43,375 nucleotides of DNA from Acidimicrobiaceae bacterium (GCA_002698945.1 NZZV01000062.1:1-43375); one strand, 5' to 3'; counted from the first letter of the stretch, positions 8,408 to 16,415 are shown. The notes: generated from the sequence alone by a model not told the origin. A program made the numbers and translations.

Positions 8408-8662
8408 TCAGGTGGGTTCGCCGATCTCCTTCAGGGCGTCGGCGATGGCGACGCGGAGTCGGCGGGCGACGGTGGGGGAGAGGTGGGTGACGAGCCCGGC
8501 CCCGGCCTGGCCGACCTCCTCGACGGTGAGGACCACCCTCGGTTCGGCGTCGTCGTAGTCGTCGCTGATCGCGATCGCCCACGACACGGGGGCGACGTCG
8601 TCCTCCCACCCGGGCGGGATGTCGTCCGGCGTTGCCGGGTAGTCGTCGATGGAGCGGCGCAC
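8408..8662 (-). CDS. Small acidic hypothetical protein, 84 aa
   Basis: Unrecognised 84-residue soluble protein, strongly acidic in its first half (SIDDYPATPDDIPPGWEDD) and ending in an amphipathic helix (TVARRLRVAIADALKEI). No known domain is seen. The GTG at 8662 is preferred because a perfect AGGAGG stands 6 nt upstream (8669-8674), whereas the longer version reaching 8707 lacks this. It is divergent from cysH, so a link to sulfur assimilation is possible but unproven. The perfect hairpin at 8335-8383 follows its stop. Confidence 0.65.
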   Translation of the reverse strand: MRRSIDDYPATPDDIPPGWEDDVAPVSWAIAISDDYDDAEPRVVLTVEEVGQAGAGLVTHLSPTVARRLRVAIADALKEIGEPT

Positions 8663-8668
8663 GGCGTT

Positions 8669-8674
8669 CCTCCT
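8669..8674 (-). promoter_or_regulatory. Shine-Dalgarno deciding the start of the 84-aa gene
   Basis: AGGAGG on the minus strand, 6 nt before the GTG at 8662; one of few textbook ribosome-binding sites in the window. Confidence 0.65.
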
Positions 8675-8720
8675 GGTCAGCGGGTTGTCCGGACTTAATC
8701 CCGACAAAAATGATCGGAAA

Positions 8721-8740
8721 TATGTTGTATCGCTGGGAGG
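8721..8740 (+). promoter_or_regulatory. Putative -10 and Shine-Dalgarno of cysH
   Basis: TATGTT (8721-8726) in a locally AT-rich patch could be the -10. GGGAGG (8735-8740) lies 9 nt before the GTG at 8750. The intergenic stretch 8663-8749 holds both this and the divergent minus-strand promoter. Confidence 0.4.
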
Positions 8741-8749
8741 CCGAGCGTA

Positions 8750-9487
8750 GTGTCATCGCAAATCCCGACCCACCTGGTCGGGAATGATCCGGACATTCCC
8801 CCGATGCAGACACTCACCGCCGTCACCCTCCGCCCCCGCCCACTGCTCGACGCCGACGAACTCGACGCCGCGAACGCACGCCTCGAGGCCGCCGAGCCGG
8901 CCGAGATCGTCAGATGGGCCCATGACCGATTCGGGAGCCGTCTGGCCCTCACCGCCTCGTTCGCCGACACGACGCTGATCGACATCGCCACCTCGGTGGC
9001 CCCCGACGTCGAAGTCGTCTTCCTCGACACCGGCTTCCACTTCGCCGAGACCCTGAACACCGTGCGTCGGGCGATGGAACGCTACGCACTCAACCTCACG
9101 GTGCTGCGACCGGCGGCCGACGCCGACGACGTGTGGGCGCACGGCTCCGACGCCTGCTGCGCGGCGCGCAAGGTCGATCTGCTCGACGCCCACCTGATCG
9201 GCCGGGTCGACGCCTGGCTGAGCGGCGTTCGCCGGGCCGACAGTCCCGATCGGGCCGACGCACCGATCGTGTCGATCGACCGCCGCGGTCTCGTCAAGGT
9301 GAACCCGCTGGCCAACATGACCGACGACGAGTACGAGGCGTACATCGCCGATCACGACGTGCTCGTCAACACGCTGCAGTTCGACGGCTATGCGTCGATC
9401 GGATGCTGGCCGTGCACCGAGCCCTCCACCGACGGTCGCTCCGGCCGATGGGGCGGCGCCAAGACCGAATGCGGGCTGCACCTGTGA
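8750..9487 (+). CDS. cysH: Phosphoadenylyl/adenylyl-sulfate reductase, APS type with 4Fe-4S
   Basis: Reduces activated sulfate (APS, by the cysteine pattern) to sulfite with thioredoxin. 245 residues from the GTG at 8750. Iron-sulfur ligands are Cys136-Cys137 (SDACCAARK) and the pair Cys219/Cys222 (GCWPC), the arrangement of assimilatory APS reductases. The catalytic Cys is in the C-terminal ECGLH. The PP-loop region SRLALTASFADTTLID and FLDTGFHFAET are also present. GGGAGG before 8750 supports that start. The ATG at 8804 would remove about 18 poorly conserved residues that are encoded by overlapping inverted repeats, so it remains a real alternative. First gene of a four-gene operon with 4-nt overlaps. 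Confidence 0.93.
   Translation: MSSQIPTHLVGNDPDIPPMQTLTAVTLRPRPLLDADELDAANARLEAAEPAEIVRWAHDRFGSRLALTASFADTTLIDIATSVAPDVEVVFLDTGFHFAETLNTVRRAMERYALNLTVLRPAADADDVWAHGSDACCAARKVDLLDAHLIGRVDAWLSGVRRADSPDRADAPIVSIDRRGLVKVNPLANMTDDEYEAYIADHDVLVNTLQFDGYASIGCWPCTEPSTDGRSGRWGGAKTECGLHL
8763..8800 (+). promoter_or_regulatory. Two overlapping, mutually exclusive inverted repeats at the cysH 5' end
   Basis: Repeat A is TCCCGACC (8763-8770) with GGTCGGGA (8776-8783), loop of 5. Repeat B is GGGAATG (8780-8786) with CATTCCC (8794-8800), loop of 7. They share bases 8780-8783, so both hairpins cannot form together. Repeat B ends 3 nt before the in-frame ATG at 8804. It could be an operator or an RNA switch controlling the operon; coincidence cannot be excluded. 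Confidence 0.4.
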
Positions 9488-10185
9488 CCGGCGTGTTCGA
9501 CGCCCCGTACCCGGTGTTCCTCGACCTGGTCGGTCGGCGGGCCCTCGTCGTCGGTGGCGGTCCGGTCGCCGCTCACAAGGTCGCCGGTCTGCTCCGCGCA
9601 GGGGCCCACGTGACCGTGGTCGCGCCAGATGCCGTCTCCGAGATCGCCGAGGATCCCGACGTGCGGTGGCACGAGCGTCCCTACCGACGCGGCGAGGTCG
9701 CCTCGTACACGATCGCGATCACCGCCACGAACGACCCCGCCGTCAACCGGCAGGTCGCACGAGACGGCAACGCCGCCAACGTGTGGGTCAACTCCGCCGA
9801 CGACCCGAAGAACTGCGCGTTCATCCTGCCCTCGGTCGTCCGGCGCGGTGACCTCCAGGTCGCGGTGTCGACGAACGGGAGGAGCCCGGCGATGGCCCAA
9901 TGGGCTCGCCGTCGGCTCGAGGATCTGTTCACCGAGGCGCACGGTGCTGCGCTCGACGTCCTCGCCGAGGTGCGCGCCGAGGTGCAGCGCGTCCACGGGA
10001 CGTCCGAAGTCGGCGGGTGGGCCGCCGTCGTGGACGATCACTTCTTCGACCTGATCGCCGCCGGCGACCTCGACCGGGCCCGAGCGCAGCTGCGCGCCGG
10101 CCTCGACCTGCCCGACGTACCCAGCGATGCGCCGCAGCCCAGCTCCCCGCAGCACGATTCCCCGCACCAGGAGGTGCCGTCATGA
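9484..10185 (+). CDS. Precorrin-2 dehydrogenase / sirohydrochlorin ferrochelatase-like (Met8/CysG-N)
   Basis: A 233-residue protein matching the N-terminal CysG / Met8 family, which oxidises precorrin-2 to sirohydrochlorin and in some members inserts iron. The NAD-binding loop VVGGGPVAAHKVAGLL is near residues 19-34. ITATNDPAVNRQVA and the segment NCAFILPSVVRRGDLQVAVS are the usual core, followed by a helical C-terminal domain. The C-terminal 20 residues are Pro/Ser/His-rich and look disordered. GTG at 9484 overlaps the cysH stop (GTGA) and the stop overlaps the next ATG. With no separate chelatase gene in this operon, it may also do iron insertion; that is an inference. Confidence 0.9.
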   Translation: MTGVFDAPYPVFLDLVGRRALVVGGGPVAAHKVAGLLRAGAHVTVVAPDAVSEIAEDPDVRWHERPYRRGEVASYTIAITATNDPAVNRQVARDGNAANVWVNSADDPKNCAFILPSVVRRGDLQVAVSTNGRSPAMAQWARRRLEDLFTEAHGAALDVLAEVRAEVQRVHGTSEVGGWAAVVDDHFFDLIAAGDLDRARAQLRAGLDLPDVPSDAPQPSSPQHDSPHQEVPS

Positions 10186-10934
10186 CCGTCCATCTCGTCG
10201 GTGCCGGACCGGGTGATCCCGACCTGCTCACCCTGCGTGCCGCGTCGCTGCTCGCCCGGGCCGAAGTCATCGTGCACGACCGACTCGTCGACCCCCGACT
10301 GCTCGCCTCGGCGTCGTCGTGGGCCGAACTCGTCGACGTCGGCAAGACCCCCGGCTCGCGCCGCAACAGTCAGGACGAGATCAACGAGATCCTGATCGAC
10401 CGCGGTCGTCGCTTCGAGACCGTCGTGCGCCTCAAGGGTGGCGATCCGTTCGTGTTCGGACGCGGTGGCGAAGAGGCCGAGGCGCTCCGCGCCCAGGGCA
10501 TCGACGTCGACGTCGTGCCCGGCATCTCGTCGTCCGTGGCCGGCCCGGCGGCCGCCGGCATCCCCGTGACCATGCGCGGGGTGGCGAGCGGCGTCAGCAT
10601 CGTGACCGCACACCAGGATCCTCACAACGACCGTCAGCTCGATTGGATCGCACTCGCCAACGCCGGCACGACGCTCGTCATCTTGATGGGCGCCGCACGC
10701 GCCCGCTCGATCGCCGACCGCCTGATCGCCGGCGGCATGCGACCCGACATGCCGGTCGCCATCGTCACCAACGCCACGTGCGACGACGAGTGCATCGAAC
10801 GCCTGACGCTCGACCGGCTCGGACTCGAGCCGGTCCGCAACCCGTCGGTCATCGTCGTCGGCGAGGTCGCTGACCGCGATGTGCTGCACGACGTGCCCGT
10901 CCTCGCCTCCCTCGTCGAAGGAGCCACCTCATGA
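10182..10934 (+). CDS. cobA: Uroporphyrinogen-III C-methyltransferase
   Basis: SAM-dependent enzyme that methylates uroporphyrinogen III at C2 and C7 to give precorrin-2, the branch point to siroheme. 250 residues, the length of a stand-alone SUMT. Family motifs are HLVGAGPGDPDLLTLRA at the N-terminus, VRLKGGDPFVFGRGGEEA near residue 85, VPGISSS near 110, and GIPVTMRG. ATG at 10182 has AGGAGG just upstream and overlaps the stop of the Met8-like gene (ATGA). Its own stop overlaps the sulfite reductase start in the same way. Placement in a sulfur operon points to siroheme rather than cobalamin. Confidence 0.93.
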   Translation: MTVHLVGAGPGDPDLLTLRAASLLARAEVIVHDRLVDPRLLASASSWAELVDVGKTPGSRRNSQDEINEILIDRGRRFETVVRLKGGDPFVFGRGGEEAEALRAQGIDVDVVPGISSSVAGPAAAGIPVTMRGVASGVSIVTAHQDPHNDRQLDWIALANAGTTLVILMGAARARSIADRLIAGGMRPDMPVAIVTNATCDDECIERLTLDRLGLEPVRNPSVIVVGEVADRDVLHDVPVLASLVEGATS

Positions 10935-12757
10935 CCATCCTCGAATCCCGCCCCGACACCGACCACGGCATCGCCGTGCTGCCCCGCGACCAGTGGGACG
11001 CCGGCCAGATCGCCGACATCGACAAGTTCCGTGAGCAGCTCGCCGGCTACCAGTCGGGTGAGGTGCCCGAAGACGTCTTCCGCGTGTTCCGGCTCACGAA
11101 CGGGATCTATGGCCAGCGCCAGGGTGGTACCAACCAGATGGTGCGCGTCAAGGTGCCGTACGGGTCGATGACACCCGAACAGCTCGAGATGATGGGACAC
11201 ATCGCCGAGCGCTACAGCCGCGGCTGGGGTCACATCACGACCCGCCAGAACCTGCAGTTCCACTTCGTACAGCTCGACGACATCCCCGACGTGATGGAGC
11301 TGATGGCAGCGGTCGGCCTGACCAGTCGTGAAGCCTGTGGCGACACGGTCCGCAACATCCAGGGCTGCCACCTCGCCGGTGCCTGCCCGCAGGAAGTGCT
11401 CGACATCAGCCAGTGGGCCGAAGCGGCGTACCAGCACTTCGTGCGCAACCCGCTCGGGCAGCGGCTGCCCCGCAAGTTCAAGATCAACTTCTCCGGGTGC
11501 GCCACCGACTGTGGCCAGGCGATGTTCAACGACGCCGGCGTCATCGCCGTCACCCGGACCCTCGACGACGGCACGGTCGAACGGGGCTTTCGCGTGTACA
11601 TCGCCGGCGGTCTGGGCGCGAACCCGCACCCGGCGCTCGCCCTCGAGGACTTCACGCCACGCGACGAGCTGATGCCCACCATCGAGGCGATCCTGCGTGT
11701 GTTCAACGAGGCCGGCAACCGCGACAACAAGCTGCGGGCGCGCATGAAGTGGCTCGTCGACACGTTGGGCTTCGAGGAGGTCCAACGGCGGGTGTTCGCC
11801 AGCCGGAAGTTCCTCGTCGCGTCGTCCTCGTGGCCGGGTGGCATCCCCGACGAGGTCATCGCGCACGGTGACGATCCGGCCGGTTCCACCACCGACGGAG
11901 AGGTCACCAAGATCGGCCACGGCGTCGACTCGACCCCGGTCTCGATCGGTGGGTTGACACCGTACGTGCGTTGGCACCACGCCAACGTCGTGCGCGGTGC
12001 CGCCAACGGCTCCGTCAGCGCGTACGCCCACGCCGAACTCGGCGACATCACCGCCGACCAGTTCCGAGCCCTCGCGGCAATCCAACGCGACCTGGGCGCC
12101 GGCGTGCGCTTGAGCAACCGGCAGAACATCGTGTTCCGCGACCTGTCGGACGAACAACTCCCGGTGCTGTACGAGCGCCTCGACGAGATCGGGATGGCAC
12201 AACCCGGAGCTGAGCTGGTGCGCGACGTCGTCGCCTGCCCCGGTGCCGACACCTGCAACCTGGCGGTCACGCAGAGCCGCGGCCTCGCCAAGGCGATCGG
12301 TGACCGGCTCGAGGAGGAGGGCCTCGCCGAGGTCGGCGGTCTGCGCATCAACATCTCGGGTTGCACGAACTCGTGCGGCCAGCACCACGTGGCCGACATC
12401 GGCTTCAACGGCGCCGAGCGCCGTGCCAACGGCCGGTCGTCCCCGGGCTACCAGATGCTGCTGGGCGGCTACGTCGGCGACGAGCAGATCCACTTCGGTG
12501 ACAAGGCGACGCGCCTGCCGGCCAAGAATGCGGCCGAAGCGGCGATTCGGGTCATCCGCCGGTTCGCCGCCGAACGCGAGGCGGGGGAGACGTTCCGTAG
12601 CTGGCTCGACCGGGTCGGCGGTGCCTCGGCGCTCGGCGCCGAGCTCAAGGAGCTCGACTCGTTCCCGACCTTCGAGGAGAACCCCGACTTCTACATCGAC
12701 TTCGGTGAGACCGGGCCGTACGTCGCCGAGGTCGGCGCATCGGAGTGCGCCACCTGA
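10931..12757 (+). CDS. Siroheme-dependent sulfite reductase (nitrite/sulfite reductase family)
   Basis: Six-electron reduction of sulfite to sulfide, probably with ferredoxin as donor since no flavoprotein partner gene is nearby. 608 residues containing the duplicated nitrite/sulfite reductase half-domains. The 4Fe-4S/siroheme ligands are visible as CPGADTCNLAVTQSRG and NISGCTNSCGQHHVADIGF. The parallel segment in the first half reads NFSGCATDCGQAMFNDAG. ITTRQNLQFHFVQL and LSNRQNIVFRDL are the arginine-bearing substrate segments. Nitrite reductase is the alternative, but the operon with APS reductase and siroheme genes favours sulfite. Start overlaps the preceding stop (ATGA). Confidence 0.92.
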   Translation: MTILESRPDTDHGIAVLPRDQWDAGQIADIDKFREQLAGYQSGEVPEDVFRVFRLTNGIYGQRQGGTNQMVRVKVPYGSMTPEQLEMMGHIAERYSRGWGHITTRQNLQFHFVQLDDIPDVMELMAAVGLTSREACGDTVRNIQGCHLAGACPQEVLDISQWAEAAYQHFVRNPLGQRLPRKFKINFSGCATDCGQAMFNDAGVIAVTRTLDDGTVERGFRVYIAGGLGANPHPALALEDFTPRDELMPTIEAILRVFNEAGNRDNKLRARMKWLVDTLGFEEVQRRVFASRKFLVASSSWPGGIPDEVIAHGDDPAGSTTDGEVTKIGHGVDSTPVSIGGLTPYVRWHHANVVRGAANGSVSAYAHAELGDITADQFRALAAIQRDLGAGVRLSNRQNIVFRDLSDEQLPVLYERLDEIGMAQPGAELVRDVVACPGADTCNLAVTQSRGLAKAIGDRLEEEGLAEVGGLRINISGCTNSCGQHHVADIGFNGAERRANGRSSPGYQMLLGGYVGDEQIHFGDKATRLPAKNAAEAAIRVIRRFAAEREAGETFRSWLDRVGGASALGAELKELDSFPTFEENPDFYIDFGETGPYVAEVGASECAT

Positions 12758-12765
12758 AGGACTGA

Positions 12766-12783
12766 GCACCCTGGTGGGGGTGC
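12766..12783 (+). terminator. Small hairpin after the sulfite reductase gene
   Basis: GCACCC (12766-12771) pairs with GGGTGC (12778-12783) around a 6-nt loop, 9 nt after the stop. No U-run follows. It lies immediately before the deoC promoter hexamer, so it may separate the two units; weak. Confidence 0.35.
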
Positions 12784-12784
12784 G

Positions 12785-12790
12785 TAGGCT
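12785..12790 (+). promoter_or_regulatory. -10 hexamer of deoC
   Basis: TAGGCT, 7 nt before the ATG at 12798; leaderless-type spacing and no Shine-Dalgarno. Confidence 0.5.
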
Positions 12791-12797
12791 GCGCGGT

Positions 12798-13520
12798 ATG
12801 GATGCCGCACGTGCACGCCTCGCGATCAGCCTCGTCGACCTGACGAACCTGAACGATCGATGCACCGCCGACGACGTCGATGCGCTGTGCGCACGCGCCG
12901 CCGAGCACGGGACCGCCGCGGTGTGCGTGTGGCCCGACTTCGTCGAGCAGGCGGTCGCCGCGCTCGCTTCGACCGCGGTCGACGTCGCCACGGTCGTCAA
13001 CTTCCCGACCGGCGACGAGCGCCCGTACGCCGTGCGAACGCTGACCGAGCGGGTCGTCGGCGCCGGCGCCGACGACGTCGATCTCGTGCTGCCGTACCGA
13101 GCGTTCGTCGCCGGTGACGTCGGGTGGTGCGCCGACGTGCTCGACGCCACCAAGGCGTCGACCGCGGATCGGGCACACCTCAAGGTCATCCTCGAAACCG
13201 GCGAGATCGGCGACGTGGCGATGATCGAGTCGGCAGCCCGGTTCGCGATCGACCACGGAGCCGATTTCGTGAAGACCTCGACCGGCAAGTCGCCGGTCTC
13301 TGCGACGCCCCAGGCAGCCGCGGCGATGCTGCGGGCGATCGCCGATGTCGCCGCCGACCGGACCGTCGGCCTGAAGCCGTCCGGTGGCATCTCGTCCGCC
13401 GAAGCAGCCGAGGTCTACCTCGACCAGGCCGAGTCGGCGATGGGCTCCGGGTACCTGACACCCGCCACCTTCCGCTTCGGCGCCAGCAGCCTCCTCGACG
13501 CCCTCCTCCCCCTCACCTGA
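12798..13520 (+). CDS. deoC: Deoxyribose-phosphate aldolase
   Basis: Class I aldolase cleaving 2-deoxyribose 5-phosphate to glyceraldehyde 3-phosphate and acetaldehyde in deoxynucleoside salvage. 240 residues. The Schiff-base Lys is in HLKVILETG (Lys129), the proton-relay Lys in FVKTSTGK (Lys159), and the catalytic Asp in DDVDLVLPY. CVWPDFV and VGLKPSGGI complete the TIM-barrel signature. The ATG at 12798 is chosen over the open frame upstream, which lies inside the sulfite reductase gene; TAGGCT sits 7 nt before it. It is convergent with the LacI gene. Confidence 0.93.
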   Translation: MDAARARLAISLVDLTNLNDRCTADDVDALCARAAEHGTAAVCVWPDFVEQAVAALASTAVDVATVVNFPTGDERPYAVRTLTERVVGAGADDVDLVLPYRAFVAGDVGWCADVLDATKASTADRAHLKVILETGEIGDVAMIESAARFAIDHGADFVKTSTGKSPVSATPQAAAAMLRAIADVAADRTVGLKPSGGISSAEAAEVYLDQAESAMGSGYLTPATFRFGASSLLDALLPLT

Positions 13521-13534
13521 ACAGAAGGTGGCTC

Positions 13535-13561
13535 GACAGGAGGTATCCGACACCTCCCGTC
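13535..13561. terminator. Hairpin between convergent deoC and the LacI-family gene
   Basis: GACAGGAGGT (13535-13544) pairs with ACCTCCCGTC (13552-13561), 9 of 10 positions, loop of 7. It lies in the 44-bp gap between two convergent stops, the expected place for a bidirectional terminator. No T-run. Confidence 0.55.
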
Positions 13562-13564
13562 CGG

Positions 13565-14617
13565 TCAGCCGACGTGGGCGGTGGCGGGGCTGGAGGTCGT
13601 CGTGCGCTCGACCAGGTGGATCGGAGCGATGAACCGCTCGACCGAATGATCGTCGTCGCGAAGCAGATCGACGAGCCACCGCGCGACACGGGCGCCGTGC
13701 TCGGCGACGTCTTGGTGAACGGTCGTGAGCCCGAGCACCTCGGCGACGGGTTGATCGTCCACCCCGACGATCGAAACGTCACGTGGGATCTCGATGCCGA
13801 GGTCGCGTGCTCGCTGCATCGCCCCGAGCGCCATGATGTCGCCGATCGCGAAGATGGCGGTCGGTGGATCGTCGAGCGCCATCAGCTGGTCGAACGCCTC
13901 CGCGCCGCCCTGCACCGTGAAGCTGCCGTCGACGATCAGCTCGTCGTCGACCTCGATGTCCGCGGCGGCGAGGGCCTGCGCGTACCCGCGCTGTCGCATG
14001 GTCGGCACGACGAACCCGAAGACGTTGTCGGTGGTGTCGCCGATGATGCCGATGCGGCGATGTCCGAGTCGGATCAGGTGCTCGGTGGCCAACCGCCCGA
14101 CCTCGACGTCGTCGATGCCGGTCGAGGCGCAACCGTGGAGCGGCGGTCCGATCGACACGACGGCGAGGCCGCGGCTGATCATCTCGTCGAGTTCGACCGG
14201 GTCGAGTGCCACGTCGACGACGACGATCCCGTCCACGCGACGGTGCAGGGCCTCGGTGCCGTCGATCGGGCGGCGGTCGCCGTGCTCGGTACGGAGCGCG
14301 ATGACGACCATGTCGTAGCCGGCCTCGGCACAGACCGCTTCCACGCCTGCCATGATCTCGGCGCAGTACCACGTGTTGACGAACGGCACGAGCACGGCGA
14401 GCGAGCGGGATCGGCCCGTTGCGAGGCGGCGTGCCGCCGGATCGGCGGAATAGGAGAGATCGGCGGCGACCTGCTCGACCCGGCTTCGGGTCGAGGCGGC
14501 GACGTTGGGCAGCCCGCGCAGAGCGCGCGACACCGTGGCGACCGAGACGTTCGCCGCAGCGGCAACGTCCTCGATCGTCGCCCGCGAAGCGGGCTGGCTG
14601 CTGCGTTGCTGGGTCAT
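13565..14617 (-). CDS. LacI-family transcriptional regulator
   Basis: A 350-residue repressor of the LacI/GalR family. The N-terminal helix-turn-helix is textbook: TIEDVAAAANVSVATVSRAL near residues 14-33, then the hinge helix PAARRLATGRSRSLAVLVP. The periplasmic-binding-like sensor domain follows, with FVNTWYCAEIMAGVEAVCAE and AIFAIGDIMALGAMQRARD. The ATG at 14617 is 14 nt from an operator-like palindrome (14632-14645), so autoregulation is likely. It is the last gene of the co-directional series that includes the molybdenum hydroxylase and thiolase, which makes those the obvious candidate targets. The ligand is unknown; LacI proteins usually sense sugars or nucleosides, and deoC is next door. 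Confidence 0.92.
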   Translation of the reverse strand: MTQQRSSQPASRATIEDVAAAANVSVATVSRALRGLPNVAASTRSRVEQVAADLSYSADPAARRLATGRSRSLAVLVPFVNTWYCAEIMAGVEAVCAEAGYDMVVIALRTEHGDRRPIDGTEALHRRVDGIVVVDVALDPVELDEMISRGLAVVSIGPPLHGCASTGIDDVEVGRLATEHLIRLGHRRIGIIGDTTDNVFGFVVPTMRQRGYAQALAAADIEVDDELIVDGSFTVQGGAEAFDQLMALDDPPTAIFAIGDIMALGAMQRARDLGIEIPRDVSIVGVDDQPVAEVLGLTTVHQDVAEHGARVARWLVDLLRDDDHSVERFIAPIHLVERTTTSSPATAHVG

Positions 14618-14631
14618 GGCAGGGGCACGAT

Positions 14632-14645
14632 TGAAAGCGCTTGCA
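14632..14645. promoter_or_regulatory. LacI/GalR-type operator
   Basis: TGAAAGCGCTTGCA: a 14-bp palindrome with a single mismatch and the AAGCGCTT core usual for LacI-family sites with a central CG. It lies just upstream of the LacI gene start. Confidence 0.7.
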
Positions 14646-14767
14646 CCATTGTTGCCTACTGGACGCGCCTTGGGAAAGTCCCTGCCGTCGACGGTGCCGT
14701 GGTCATCCAGTCCGCGAACGGCCGCGGGCTGGGTGACGATCGGCTCGGGGTCGTTCCGACCGCTGAC

Positions 14768-15181
14768 TCAGCGTTGGAAGTACTTGGGATTCGGGTGGAC
14801 CTCGTCGACGGCCCCGCCGGCTTCGACCCAGCCGTTGAAGCCGACCTCGAGGTGGGCGACGTTGGTGTAGCCGAGATCCTGCAGGACCTTCGCCGCGAGG
14901 GCCGATCGTTGTCCGCCGGCGCAGTGCAGCACGTAGCGGTCGTCGAAGCTCAGGTCGCCGCGGTAGTACGGCGACTCGGGATCGAACCAGAACTCCAGCA
15001 TGCCGCGCGGCATCGACTTGGCGCCCGGGATGGCGCCCTTGTCCCACAGCTCACGGATGTCTCGGATGTCGATCACCGTGCACGTGCCGGCGTCGAGTTC
15101 GTCACGGAGCTGATCGACGGACAGTTCCTCGATGGCGGCCTTGGCGTCGGCGACCATGTCCGACAGGGGCGTGCGTGGCAC
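14768..15181 (-). CDS. Rhodanese-like domain protein
   Basis: Single-domain rhodanese of 137 residues, a sulfur-transfer fold. The strand CTVIDIRDIRELWDKGAIPGA and the active-site loop HCAGGQRSA with Cys87 are intact, so it is probably catalytically competent. EFWFDPESPYYRGDLSFDD between them and HLEVGFNGWVEAGG at the end match actinobacterial stand-alone rhodaneses. It starts 13 nt after the thiolase stop and is likely in the same message. The 150-bp gap after it, up to the LacI gene, holds the LacI operator. A role in sulfuration of the neighbouring molybdenum enzyme is possible but speculative. Confidence 0.87.
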   Translation of the reverse strand: MPRTPLSDMVADAKAAIEELSVDQLRDELDAGTCTVIDIRDIRELWDKGAIPGAKSMPRGMLEFWFDPESPYYRGDLSFDDRYVLHCAGGQRSALAAKVLQDLGYTNVAHLEVGFNGWVEAGGAVDEVHPNPKYFQR

Positions 15182-15194
15182 GGCGCGGTGCCGA

Positions 15195-16415
15195 TCAGGC
15201 CGCCAGGCCGGACTTCTCGAGGATGTGGACGCCGCAGGCCGAGCCGAGCCCGATCACATGAGCGAGGCCGACCTTGGCTCCCTCGATCTGGCGGGGCCCG
15301 CCCTCACCCCGCACGTGCTGGCACACCTCCCAGATGTTCGCGATACCGGTCGCCGAGATCGGGTGACCCTTCGACTGCAGGCCGCCCGACACGTTGACGG
15401 GCAGCTTGCCGTCGCGCCAGGGAGCGCCCGACTCGAAGAAGTCGACCGCACCGCCGGGTTCGCACAGCATGAGGTTGTCGTAGTGGACGAGTTCGGCGGT
15501 GGCGAAGCAGTCGTGCAGTTCGACGAGATCGAGATCCTCGGGGCCGACACCTGCCTGTTCGTACGCGGTTTGGGCAGCGTTGCGGGTGAGGGTGTTGACG
15601 TCGGGGAGGACCTGGCACGCCTCCTGGTACGGGTCGCTGGTGAGTACGGATGCCGACACCTTGATCGCACGACGCTGCTGTTCGAGCGACATCGTGCGCA
15701 GCTTCTCGCCACTGACGACGACCGCTGCGGCCGCCCCGTCGCAGTTCGCCGAGCACATCGGGCGTGTGTTCGGATAGGCGATCATGATGTCGTTCATGAT
15801 CTGCTCGAGCGGCATCTCCTTCGAGTAGGCCGCCAGCGGGTTGAGCGTCGAGTGGCTGTGGTTCTTCTCGCTGATCTTCGCGAACAGCTCGAACGCCGTG
15901 CCGCCGTACTGGTGCTCATGGAGGTACTCCATGCCGACCTGGGCGAACACGCCGGGCATCGCCTCGGTGCCGATCCGGCCGTCGACCGGGGCGACGGCGC
16001 CGTACCGGCCGGAGCGCTCCCACTCGTGGCCGTCGGACTTGGCCTGACCGCCCGCACCGAGCAGGCCGGCACCCGCCAGCTTCTCGACGCCGCAGGCGAG
16101 TCCCATGTCGGTCTCGCCGGCCTTGACCGCCATGATCGCCGTGCGGAGCGCAGTGGCGCCGGTGGCGCACGCGTTCGAGACGTTGTAGGCGGGAATGCCG
16201 GTCTGGCCGACCTGCTTCTGGAGTTGCTGGGCGATGCCGCCGCGGCCCATCAGATTGCCGGCGGCGAACACGCCGATGTCGGCCATGGTGACGCCGGCGT
16301 CGGCCAGCGCGGCCATGATCGCCTCCGAGCCGAGGTCGACGACGTCCTTGTCCGGGTGTTTCCCGAACTTGGTCATCGAGATGCCGAGGATGAAGATGTC
16401 GTCGGATGCGCTCAT
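15195..16415 (-). CDS. Thiolase-fold lipid-transfer protein / acetyl-CoA acetyltransferase
   Basis: A 406-residue SCP-x type thiolase. The nucleophile Cys83 is in NVSNACATGATAL, the catalytic His in VELHDCFATAEL and in GGLQSKGHPISATG, and the second Cys in GLGSACGVHIL, so the catalytic set is complete. The ATG at 16415 with AGGAG 9-10 nt upstream is preferred; the frame extends to 16517 but overlaps the preceding gene. The immediately upstream DUF35 protein is its usual partner: such pairs carry out thiolysis or retro-aldol cleavage of acyl-CoAs, for example in steroid side-chain breakdown. The substrate here is not known. Confidence 0.9.
   Translation of the reverse strand: MSASDDIFILGISMTKFGKHPDKDVVDLGSEAIMAALADAGVTMADIGVFAAGNLMGRGGIAQQLQKQVGQTGIPAYNVSNACATGATALRTAIMAVKAGETDMGLACGVEKLAGAGLLGAGGQAKSDGHEWERSGRYGAVAPVDGRIGTEAMPGVFAQVGMEYLHEHQYGGTAFELFAKISEKNHSHSTLNPLAAYSKEMPLEQIMNDIMIAYPNTRPMCSANCDGAAAAVVVSGEKLRTMSLEQQRRAIKVSASVLTSDPYQEACQVLPDVNTLTRNAAQTAYEQAGVGPEDLDLVELHDCFATAELVHYDNLMLCEPGGAVDFFESGAPWRDGKLPVNVSGGLQSKGHPISATGIANIWEVCQHVRGEGGPRQIEGAKVGLAHVIGLGSACGVHILEKSGLAA

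Noticed and set aside
10634-13390. Very long minus-strand open frame (over 900 codons) opposite the sulfite reductase and deoC genes
   Set aside because: It is antisense to two well-supported genes and has no recognisable domain; long antisense frames are expected in such GC-rich DNA.
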